Below, piece after piece: positions 51,086 through 59,882 of a stretch of 64,000 bases of DNA; within the stretch, counting starts at the first letter, position 1, and the number at the start of each line of letters is the position of its first letter. Under the pieces are notes generated by a model. That model searched no databases. It saw nothing but the letters and a program-made list of their open reading frames with translations, and had not been told where the DNA came from. Both the position numbers and the translations under genes were made by a program. This DNA is from Eutypa lata (Eukaryota; Ascomycota; Sordariomycetes; Xylariales; Diatrypaceae): positions 310,001 through 374,000 of the forward strand of contig JAKULF010000006.1 in NCBI GenBank assembly GCA_022661535.1, given 5' to 3'.

Positions 51086-51300
51086 TATTAAATAATTAAT
51101 ATTATATTAAAAAATTAATAAGCTTATTAATTTTTTAATAAATTACGAAGTAATAACGTAATAATTATAAGTTTTTTAAAAAGTAATAATTATATAAATA
51201 ATAAGTTATTTTCTTCGATTTAAAAAATAATAAGTTTTAAATTAATTTTTAATATATTTTATATTACCTTTTGCACTTTAATTTACTTTAAAAACTAACA
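51086..51300 (+). repeat. 3' LTR of the Ty3/gypsy element
   Basis: 215 bp. Its last 40 bp still carry C and G (ACCTTTTGCACTTTAATTTA) where the 5' copy reads ATTTTTTATATTTTAATTTA. The sequence turns into ordinary DNA exactly at 51301. Confidence 0.88.
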
Positions 51301-51305
51301 CGGTG
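51301..51305 (+). repeat. Right target site duplication (CGGTG, unmutated)
   Basis: First five bases after the 3' LTR; read as the original target sequence whose partner at 44361 has been RIP-converted. Confidence 0.6.
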
Positions 51306-53076
51306 CAACTGGGCGTGTTGAATTATTTGCCGGACCTCTAGAGTAAGGGGTAACTGGATAATAACTACTACCCTTTGTTCCTTAGCGCCTAGCAAAGATG
51401 CCTAGAGATCGTATAGTAAAGATGGATAAATACTACCATGTAACTAACGTTTTATTCGTCTTACTTCAAGAGGAGGAGGAAATAGGAACACAAAAAACAT
51501 GGTTCCTGCCTACCTAGCTACATATTAACTAAGATTCTGACCATCACCCTGTAACAGAGAAGGAAGTCCGTAGCTTCTTATGTAAGTTTCGAGAGGTTCT
51601 AGGCCTCCCGTGGGCTTTAATGCTCGATACGACGTAATTCACACCTTCTAAATCTATATCAAATTTTGTGGCAGGAAGCACCACGGTCTACCTACCATCT
51701 GTCACTCTCTTTGGGGGCAAGTATATACTCCCTGGTACCAACAGCTCAGCCGCCAGTGGCATAAAACCCCTCTTCCCTCAGTAATTATCTTCAACCCTTT
51801 CTCTTCTTCAAACCCATCACATTCAACACTATCATGTTCTTCACCACTGACCACTCTCCTCTCTATTCCTCTTTTCCTTATACCCATCTGTATCTTCTTC
51901 TAAGACTCAGAATATTAACCTGTAAGGGTTGATGATCATCACAGTCTTAGTGGCCCCTACGACAACCAATATGAGTTTACCAATCCATGGTATTCTCATT
52001 CCCAATGGGGCCAGGTTAACTTAGTTGCTTTGTATCACGGGTATTTACTAACCACCCAACGTGATACGCCTCGGTGTTCGAGGGTGGACCGTCGAGCCAC
52101 CCTATGACGATCATCAGTAAAGCAGTGCCATACGGCTCTCTGGCTTGCCAGAACTAATGCATTTCTCCATCCCATTGTTCAGATGATGTTTTCAGTGGAA
52201 TGTGAAACCCTCAGTCCCAAGTTTGAACCCCCTGTACTTTACCAGGCTCAGCCACTTTTAATGTAAGAATGATCGAAAAGATCTCCTGTGCACAAAGAGC
52301 TTATCATCACCTGAGAGATTGACAGCTAGCTAGTAGGCTTGCTTAAGCCTTGTTTCCCTGGTCTCCTGGGGAAAACTTTTTTCTTTTTTGGAAAGTATTC
52401 ATGTAAAGAAAGGTGGTTGCAATAACAAAAGGAAAATGTATGACAACTGATCCTGTAAATAACCAGGGAAGGGCAAAGGTCGATCGATGCATGAGACATG
52501 ATAGGTAACTAGAACTGAATGGGGGACAGTCCTAGTCCTGATGGGAGACGACGAAATAAGATGAAGAATCTAGCCGTGAAGAAATAAAAGGAAACTTTGT
52601 ATAGCGATCTTACCTTTGCGGATAAACAGGTACTGATGTTCATTTTATTTCAATGCGCCGGCGATTTTCTTAGATATTGTCTCCTTAATAGTGGTCTTCT
52701 GCGACGGAGACATAAAAAATATCAAATATTCATCGTAAAATATCCATATGATCATGATGGGGAAAGATGATGAGGGACAAAAACTGAGGTAGAGTTTGGG
52801 TTGGGATAGTTTCTGAGCGTATTCATGAATTTATATGTGACGGACTTACAGAAAAGGCAGTCATGGGAGAGCAGGTACATGTAGATACTACTTAGGTACG
52901 TACCTCTAGATACTACGGAGTTAGGCAGGCCTGGAGCACTGTGACTGGACTGGTTAAACCTCGGATGAAAGAAAGCCCCATAATAACGAGGACAGGCGTA
53001 ATTGTCACCTCGCACAGCGCTAGGTATTTATATGACTATAATGCAAGCTTTTCTCCAACAACAAGCAGCTTCAGCT
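51306..53076. other. Unique DNA right of the repeat block
   Basis: Normal base composition returns at once. Short open frames only (51702-51887 and 52752-53015, minus), without domains. The stretch may hold decayed gene or transposon fragments, but none can be identified by reading. Confidence 0.5.
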
Positions 53077-53106
53077 GCCCGGTTAGCTCAATCGGTAGAG
53101 CGCGAG

Positions 53107-53158
53107 GTAATTCTTTCTTCCTAGCTCTTCCATTGGCTTTAACTAACTCCTAGATTAG
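53107..53158 (+). other. 52-nt GT...AG insertion inside the tRNA anticodon stem
   Basis: Begins GTAATT, has a pyrimidine tract (53111-53131), a branch-site-like TTAACTAAC (CTAAC at 53143-53147) and ends TTAG 11 nt later. Length and signals equal the spliceosomal introns of protein genes in this window. An AG shared by both borders makes the exact joint ambiguous by two bases. Confidence 0.7.
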
Positions 53159-53165
53159 ACTCTTA

Positions 53166-53179
53166 ATCAATAGAGGTTT
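53166..53179 (+). other. 14-nt canonical-site tRNA intron
   Basis: Sits one nucleotide 3' of the CTT anticodon, the usual position for nuclear tRNA introns. ATC occurs at both borders, so the joint could be shifted by up to three bases; the canonical site is chosen. Confidence 0.75.
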
Positions 53180-53215
53180 ATCTCGAGGTTGCGGGTTCGA
53201 CCCCCGCATCGGGCT

Positions 53216-53649
53216 CTATTCCCGGTGCATCTCGTTCAAGCGAGACACTTCGAACCATTTCTTTTTTTGCCTTTCCCCCTTCTTTTTTATCGTTGATCCA
53301 TCCTACTGAGTAGGCCTTGCTTAGTGAGAGAGAAAGATAGATAGATAGAGATGTCTTTGGTGGCACTGGGTTCTTTCTTTCTTTCTGCTTTGCTCTGTTG
53401 ATAGGCGTATAAGTATTTTGTCTATTCTCAAGGGGGGTGGAGCACGGTTTTGGTATGGTTTCCACCCTCTCCTTTCTCGTGTTAGATAGCAAGTAGCAAG
53501 TAGGAAGGTAAAGGGAGGTTACTTCGAAATAGAGTACATTATTATAATATTATACTGAAGCAGGTAGAACAAGTGAACTACAAGCACCATTATCTGTCTA
53601 TCGTGTTGTTTGAGACAAGATCAACTTTAATAATACCTTCCCTCTTCCT
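53216..53649. other. Intergenic region between tRNA and GMC oxidoreductase
   Basis: Contains the tRNA trailer, GA/GATA microsatellite (about 53327-53352) and the 3' flank of the GMC gene. No further gene is seen. Confidence 0.6.
53262..53268 (+). terminator. Pol III terminator candidate (T7)
   Basis: First T-run of four or more downstream of the tRNA, 47 nt past its 3' end. Confidence 0.45.
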
Positions 53650-56630
53650 TCATGCGGCATCCGCAAGAATAACATCGGCAGCCTTCTCAGAGACCATATA
53701 CAGACCGAGTACCGGAAACGTCCCTATGATCTTAGGGAAAATAGACATGTCGACGACCCTCAGCCCATCGACGCCGCGGACCCGGAAGTCGCCGTCTAGC
53801 ACCGCCCGAGGATCACCGTCGACACCGATGGGGCACTACAATAATATTGTGAGTCAGCCATTCATTCATTTATTCTCCTCTGCGAATACGTTACGAATAT
53901 CTTAGCAGGGTGTAAGAGTCATACGGGGGGGCCCTTTTCATCCCAACAAGCATAGATAGATAGGTACGCTTCTAAGCCCACTTGAACCCCCAAAGGTACC
54001 GAACATTAAAATAGAATAAAAAATACTACAGAAGATAGGTAGGTAGGTAGGTAGGTAGTTAGTTAGGTACGTGACTTACACTCGAACTAGCATGATGACC
54101 CCACGCCTCGTCGCGCGCCCACTGCGTATACTCCCCGTCCGAGGCGACCTCCTCGGGCGGCGGCCACACGCGCGTGAAGTTGCCGTCCAGCGGCAGCAGG
54201 TCCGCGTAGACGCTCTCGGCGTACCGGATGCCCTCGAGGACCGCCTGGAGGTCCTTCTCCGCGTCTTCTGCGGCGGCGGTGGGGGAAGGGGAGCCCTCGC
54301 CGAAGCTGTGGAAGGTGATGTCGGGCGGGTCGCGCGGGTTCGCGCTCGTCAGGTTTACGGTCCCGCCGTTGTTGCGGCCGTGCGCTTTGAGGATCAGCCA
54401 GGTCCAGTAGTGTTTCTGTGCAGGAGAGGCAGGCAGGGTTAGCTTGTTCTTGTGTACGGTAGTTATATGGTTGTGTCTGGTGGGATGGTAAGGGGCTCTT
54501 GTGGTTGAGATGATGTCCCTTGATCCATCGTTATGTGTTAAAGGTGGAGAAGGTGGTGGTGGTGAATCTTCACAGCTCTAAAAGGGGACTGTCGGGACTC
54601 CTTACATTTTCAAGCACTTTCTTGGAGTATCCCGGAAAATAGCCTTGGAATAGCGCTGGGATTCCTCCAATCCAAAGGTCATGGGCGCCCTAGAAAACTG
54701 GTGGTTAGCAGGAGTTTGGAGTTCAGGCGAGAGTATTAGCAGTCGATAAGTGATAGCTACTTACTTCGGCAACGGAAGATTTATTCCATACAGCCAATGC
54801 CTAGAAAGGGAGTAATTAGTCAACCATTAACGTGTAGCATGGTTTCTGAATGCTCTAGGGAGCCGTAGGCCGTGTCTCAGGAGAGCGATCATATGCTAGA
54901 AAACAAGCCAAGAACAGCTGTATCGCACGCAGGAAAGTGTTTTGATAACGAGACTTACAATTCCATTCGTAGTATATGCCCCTTTGAGCGGACCTAGCCC
55001 GTCCTCCCATTGGTCGTAGCAAGGGTCGTCGCCTTCAAGGAACGTGCAATCCTTGATGAGAGCGAACTCCGATTCAGCTGTAGCTGATACGCCCACTTCG
55101 TATCTGTCTTGCAGGTTGGTACCTACGCCCGGGAGGTCCTTGATAACCGGGATGCCAAACTTCTCCAGCTCTTCAGCAGGCCCCACACCCGAAAGCTTCA
55201 AAATCTGGGGGGTGTTGAAGGTCCCGCCAGATACGATGATTTCGCGCGTGGCAGAGATGGTCCCGGGAATACGGCTGTCAACTGTAAGGCTGGAGCGCGG
55301 GTCGGCTCTGTACAGGCTCTCGCCATACAGATAATCTACGGAAATCGCCCTTGGCTTCTCGCCGGTGGTGTCGAAGTTGACTTTGGTAACGAGGGTGTTC
55401 AGAGCGATATCGAGGGGGTACTTCTTCGTCCCATCGTCGTTTGTAGCGGTTGCTACCTCGTAGACTAGGTTCCTGGGTGTGGTTCTCTTGTAGTCGGGTA
55501 TGCTCATGGATAGGGGGATCTGAGCGAGGACTGTCTCAGTGTCCCGGTTCGGCGAATTGTTGTTGATGTCGGTAAGTAGTAACTACCTCCATATTTAGCA
55601 TATAAGCGCTACAATCACTGGGGAACAACGGATTTACCGTAGCTAACCCATCTACAATGCCCGCCACGGCAGCAGCCGGTAGAAGCTATATTATGTGTGA
55701 GCTAGTGGAGATTTCACCTCAAGATGAGGCTGTTGCGACCTACGTCTCCCAGGAAGCCACCTAATAAACCGTCGATAACTCTGACTATCTCGCTGACGAG
55801 GCCCTCTGTCTGGAGCCCAAAGGCTGTAGCTGCAGCAACCACCATAGACAAGAGCTTGACATCCTGGGCGATCAGAGTCAGCGGGGTCAAGGCAGTTTCC
55901 AACCAACCGGTGTATCCATGAGCACCGGTTAAATCACTGGGGAGGTAACGGTTCTTCTCCAGCTTCCGGAAGTATCCTCGCATGTTCTCAGGATCCCAAC
56001 TCGAGTCGCCGGTCAGGTTCTGGATACACGACCAGTCGTCATCCGCCGGGAGTATCATGATCAAGGCATGGTGCTCCGTGCAGCCGCCGAGAGCGCCGAC
56101 GCGGGGGTAGAAGTTCCCGAGAGGCTCTGCGCCCTCGGGAGGGTTGACCCCGGAGTACAGGTTGCCTTCCCGTGTCCGATACGTGTACTTCCTGTCACGC
56201 TTGGCCTGCTCGATATTCTCGTAGTGGTGCGTGTAGAACCCCCAGCTGAACTCGTTCCTCTCCGAGGAGTGGATGCTGAGAGCCGGGACCTCGACCTCCT
56301 TCATGCGGCCATGGTCAGCACCGGCATCGATCAGGAGTACGCTGTGGCCTGCTTGTGCGAGTCTGGCTGCTAGTGGCGAGCCTCCGGCACCGGACCCGAC
56401 GATTATATACTCATAGGTTTTATTAGTATCCGGTGGGTTGACTGGAAGTTGATCGCCATTTGGTGGTAGATGGTTCTGCTCACGGACGCGAGGAACAGTT
56501 TCGTCGATTTCAACCCTATAGTATTATTAAGTTCATGTCTCAGATACCGTTGGGGTCGTTTTAAGACATACTCGGGATCCACGGCAGCCACCGCCACACT
56601 AAGCAGCGCAAATAAGGTTACAAACTTCAT
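53650..56630 (-). CDS. Secreted GMC-family FAD oxidoreductase
   Basis: Eight exons (minus): 56572-56630, 55744-56515, 55638-55685, 54959-55582, 54765-54800, 54606-54689, 54080-54415, 53650-53835; 714 residues. Signal peptide [21 protein letters not shown]-binding [17 protein letters not shown] (61-77) with LLIDAG, a [15 protein letters not shown] block in place of the usual GGSS..N.M, the second GMC signature [18 protein letters not shown], and C-terminal [12 protein letters not shown] (His648/649) before [25 protein letters not shown]. The last block lacks the usual Asn before Pro (GTFP). Relatives oxidise aryl alcohols, sugars or choline; the substrate is unknown. The 48-nt exon ([16 protein letters not shown]) and the 36-nt exon are inferred from splice signals and frame. 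Three introns (158, 190 and 244 nt) are long for this genome; the last holds a GTAG microsatellite (about 54036-54064). Confidence 0.85.
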
Positions 56631-57846
56631 CTCGAGATAAACCAGACGGGGTGCTGAAAGAGCGACAAGAAGACGATAGACAACAATTCCTAGTTATTTA
56701 ACATGGCCACCCAGCACGGACGCGTAACAAGTGATCGAGGCGAGCTACACACCACTCCTTTAATGGCCTTGTAGGGAGGTATGCGTGTAACACGCCTCTG
56801 TGTGAAATAATTTCACCTCTGCAGTCGTGACTGCATCATGAGAAGCTATATGGGGTAGTATTTGCTTACCAGCATATTCTTGATTAAACTTATAGCCAAA
56901 AGCACCAATCGCAGGATGTACAACGACGGGTTTGTCTGGGGAGATCTTCAGCTTGGACTTCCTAAATGGGCAACAGCAATACAAGCTGGAATGTCTTGGT
57001 ACTTGCGAAGCTTGGTGCGTGCAGTCTAAAATAGGCAGGCCAATTAAACACGTGCAGCCTGCAGCCTGCATTCATTGGCAATGTGACGGCCAAATTAATC
57101 GGTGCTGAGTGGCGTTTCTATCGATTATGTAACTAACTATAGGGAGGTAGACATGTGATCTTGAGAGGGCAAGTCAGTGCCAATTTAAACGATATCCTTA
57201 CATATTATGACCCGAAGAATACATACTTGTTCAGTAATAGCTGGTGATTGTTCTATGATTAGTATAATGAACTTATAGTTATTCGGATTGTAAGATATAT
57301 TAATAACGGTAGTATATTATGATATACTCCTAAGAGGTCTTCTCAATTATTCTGGTAACCACTTACAGGGGTTGGTTAGCAACCACCACGCAGTCTTGTG
57401 TGATGTCTAGAGAAGTCCTCTAGCCAATGATACTCCTATTCAGTGGCTCATGTTCAATATCTTTCGGGGTGTTGGATTTGGGCACAGAGGTTATAGCATC
57501 ATCATGATAATATGTAACTGTTATCGTGCTTGTAATTCGGTCTAGATTGCAAAGGTGGTTTCTACGAATCGTCAGGGAGTAGACAAAGTTCACATCCTGA
57601 CAGATGATCGATGTTCTCATCATTTTGAAGCTTTCTGGCAATTATGAGCTCAATTTTGTTGTGCTTCTCTACTATTGCTGTCGAATCATTGGCAACTACC
57701 TCATGAATGGACTGAAGCTCGGTCTTCCGGACGCTCCCTAATGATGGCTCCAGGGAGATATATCTAGACTAGATGGTAGCGTATACTACGACACACGAAG
57801 TTCGGACTGGGACTACCAATATCATCCGACCTCTAGTGAGGGGCCC
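56631..57846. other. Intergenic region upstream of the GMC gene
   Basis: GMC promoter side at the left. An open frame at 56760-57071 (minus) contains DKPVVVHPAIGAFGYKFNQEY but shows no known domain. AT-rich middle. No gene can be supported. Confidence 0.5.
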
Positions 57847-59409
57847 GAGAGCCTCCAAAACTATCAGGGGGGTGGCTATCACCTAATCTACCTTGGAGAT
57901 ATCCTAGACAGTGAAGATCGATACCGAGGAAACCACAAGCTCACAAAGCCTAAGGCAGTTGCCTAGAGCGGCTCCTACGGTGAAGTTAGTTAGTGTCTGA
58001 TCGAAAGACACGTGCTCTTTTACAAAGCAGTCTACGGAGTAACTACGGTAGGGAATGTATATTTAGCCGGTGGAAGGCATATAAGCATAATTAATAATAT
58101 AATTTTCAGCGAAGTAGCTAATACACTATGGTGCAGCGGTGCCGCAACGCGGACCGTCTTTACACATTCTTCATCACTCAATTGGATTCCTTTCCCACTC
58201 CCCTGGGACCCCTGCACCCTTCGCTTGTTTTTTGGGGGGTTCGAATCCCCGAACAAGCCTTTTTTCTTTTCTTTTTTCTTCCTTTTCACCCTCCCGCCTA
58301 CTTCGAAGGCTTTGGCACTGCTTGGATTACCGGGACAACCAAATGTGCAAGTACGTTGCCGTCAATGTGAACGTCGCCGATATGAACACGGCCGATATGG
58401 TCGATCTCGTCCCTGAGAAGCTAGACGAGACTGTATCAGGTGTAGAGTTTATTGCTAGTATAAGTCACCATTTCTCCCTGGAGGTCCCAAATAGAACCCA
58501 TTAGTGCCTGGCACTCCCATTACTCGGCCCACGCGTCTCTCCTGACCTCTGGATAAGGATGGACGATCACGAGTCTAAAGTGAAGGCCATGTGGCATCAG
58601 GCGACTCAGGCCACGGAGGTTAGTATATCATGTTACCCATTTCCCCTACTGTATTTCCAATGACTTCAACCAGACTTTGGACCGGGAAATATACTCGTCA
58701 AATTTGTCAACTTAGACCACCTAGTAGAAGTCGAATTGCTCTCACCCCTCAGCGCACCTGAACTGTATGAGGTCTGGATGGAAAATGAAGAAATTCTGTT
58801 CCGGTTTCGTCTCCCCAATATATTGTTGCATCAATCGATTTCTCACGATCAAATCGAAAATATCTGGTGGGTCAAATTTGCGAGTCGTTCCTAAAATCAC
58901 CATCACCCAAAGAGTTCGGAGTACCACTTCCACACCTCTCTCCATAACTCCTTCTGGAATACAGTGCAGGTCAGGGCTAGGCTGGTGAGGACGAGACAGC
59001 TGAGGATGAAGCAGCCATCGTGGTCTCTAGCGACCTATGAGCACTTAGTTGCACCCTCTTTGAAATCCGCAAGCAGATTCCCCTCTTCTATTTACTACAT
59101 GATGAAGATGAACAATTCTCTGATATAGTAGGTAAGTTGGGAAAGATGCCTGACCGGCCGTGGATTAGCTGGAAGGTAGAGTATAAATATCATGGCGATG
59201 ATGGAAATAGGGTCTTTGGAGGAGAGACTAGACCCACAGAGTGGTCTCTTGAACATAAGATGCAGCTTTCGGGAGGGGAGGAAGTCCTATTGATCCCTGA
59301 AGCTGAACGGGAACCTCTGGCGGACTTGTTCCGGAAAAAGTTATGTTACGAACCAGGGAAGAGATCAAGCGCAAGAGAGACCTTAGACCATGGGTGGTTT
59401 CAGACATAG
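57847..59409 (+). pseudogene. SRPK-like Ser/Thr protein kinase pseudogene
   Basis: Pieces of one kinase lie in order on the plus strand. 57847-57945: ESLQNYQGGGYHLIYLGDIL...RYRGNHKL, the SRPK N-terminus. About 58298-58340: YFEGFGTAWI, a glycine-loop remnant. 58343-58510: CKYVAVNVNVADMN (Lys of the VAVK motif replaced by Asn) and HHFSLEVPNRTH with TAG at 58501. 58504-58620: CLALPLLGPRVSPDLWIRMDD. About 58680-58890: GNILVKFVNLDHL...APELYEVW. 59137-59409: WISWKVEY...EPGKRSSARETLDHGWFQT, the C-lobe end. At least two frameshifts and two stops break it. The catalytic HRD and DFG regions are lost or unreadable. A 350-bp non-kinase stretch with a pol III-like sequence interrupts it at the glycine loop. 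Confidence 0.78.
58129..58265 (+). ncRNA. Pol III-like unit: A box, B box, tRNA-like minihelix, T-run
   Basis: TGGTGCAGCGG (58129-58139) fits the A-box consensus, GGTTCGAATCC (58238-58248) is a perfect B box, and TTTTTT (58260-58265) follows as a terminator. The B box lies in a T-arm-like hairpin enclosed by a perfect 7-bp stem GCTTGTT/AACAAGC (58223-58229 with 58252-58258), like a tRNA acceptor/T minihelix. No acceptor partner exists before the A box, so it is not a normal tRNA. It could be a tRNA-derived SINE, a tRNA relic or chance. It sits inside the kinase pseudogene. Confidence 0.45.
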
Positions 59410-59882
59410 AATCAGGGGACTTGGATGAGGACTCTGAAAATATCTATCATGTATTGCTCCACTTGCTTCAGTAACTAGTACTTTATGCCGGAGATAACGA
59501 TATTTTCATCGCCTTTATACTCCATATCAACATCTTTAATCTTTAACTAACGGCTTTAAACGTGGGAAATGTTGAGCTGAATACACGCATGAGGCCCCCC
59601 TTCAACGATGGTAATAGGTACACTAGCTCTCGTTCTTATATATCAGGTTCTAGGTAGGGGTACGAGACTATAATCATGTCATGACAAGAGCTGAAAACTA
59701 TCCCTTTTAGGAATTATAATATTGTTCTTCAGCAGAACCTGCACAGCATAGACCCCTCCTCACCGGGATTCAATGTCCATTCGCCGATGCATCCCTGCAC
59801 ACAGCTCTATCTACTAAGTATATAAACAAGAATGCTGCGGGCGTCCCAAACATTCATATCGTAGTGGGTAAAGTAAGCTATC
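59410..59882. other. Intergenic region upstream of the CE3 esterase
   Basis: AT-rich; holds the esterase promoter with the TATA box listed next. Nothing else is recognised. Confidence 0.6.
59819..59826 (+). promoter_or_regulatory. TATA box of the CE3 esterase gene
   Basis: TATATAAA, about 57-64 nt upstream of the ATG at 59883, a spacing that gives a normal short leader. Confidence 0.55.

Larger units (their letters stand above)
37213..51300. other. 14-kb AT-rich RIP block, no intact genes
   Basis: Almost pure A/T sequence with sharp edges against normal DNA. No open frame of useful length exists in any frame. CpA, TpG, CpC and GpG are nearly absent; the remaining C sits mainly in CpG (acgt, tcga) and CpT (aactt, agctt). 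This is the pattern left by repeat-induced point mutation, which prefers CpA. Long repeat pairs within the block differ from each other almost only by C/T and G/A, confirming transitions rather than natural base composition. Confidence 0.93.
44366..51300 (+). mobile_element. RIP-destroyed Ty3/gypsy LTR retrotransposon
   Basis: 6.9-kb element with LTRs at 44366-44560 and 51086-51300. Both begin TATTAAATAATT (TGTTG-type before mutation); the 3' copy ends ACTAACA, so termini are TG...CA. A purine tract lies just before the 3' LTR. The 5-mers outside are TAATA (44361-44365) and CGGTG (51301-51305), which are identical after C-to-T and G-to-A conversion: a target site duplication with only the inner copy mutated. 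Reading the plus strand, RT remnants at about 46955-47125 precede integrase remnants at about 48645-48935, the Ty3/gypsy order. Stops are frequent in every frame; the element cannot be active. Confidence 0.9.
53077..53215 (+). tRNA. tRNA-Lys(CTT) gene with two insertions
   Basis: All arms are present: acceptor GCCCGGT/ATCGGGC, D arm GCTC-AATCGGTA-GAGC, T arm GCGGG-TTCGACC-CCCGC, discriminator T. Mature sequence is 53077-53106 + 53159-53165 + 53180-53215, exactly 73 nt, with anticodon arm CGAGA-CTCTTAA-TCTCG. This matches eukaryotic tRNA-Lys(CTT) closely. The A box (TAGCTCAATCGG) and B box (GGTTCGACCCC) are intact. A 14-nt insert follows A37, the standard nuclear tRNA intron site. A second, 52-nt insert splits the anticodon stem between positions 30 and 31, where eukaryotic nuclear tRNA introns are not expected. 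It could be a genuine two-intron gene, a gene with a spliceosomal-like intron, or a tRNA gene broken by an insertion. Confidence 0.85.

Noticed and set aside
37213..51300. Mitochondrial insertion or centromere as the source of the AT-rich block
   Set aside because: The internal repeat pairs differ only by transitions, and gypsy RT and integrase motifs can be read, so RIP-mutated retrotransposons explain it. A centromeric location is not excluded but there is no evidence for it within 14 kb.
52205..52235. Minus-strand GGGGTTCAAACTTGG as a tRNA T arm
   Set aside because: The 3' half of the B box does not match and no acceptor or D arm is found around it.
56760..57071. Minus-strand frame of 103 residues with DKPVVVHPAIGAFGYKFNQEY
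   Set aside because: No recognisable family, no plausible promoter or splice partners; may be a gene relic but cannot be supported.
58122..58258. Complete tRNA gene with intron around the perfect B box
   Set aside because: The 7 nt before the A box (TACACTA) do not pair with the 3' acceptor strand (AACAAGC), and no anticodon arm can be drawn, so I call it only a pol III-like unit.
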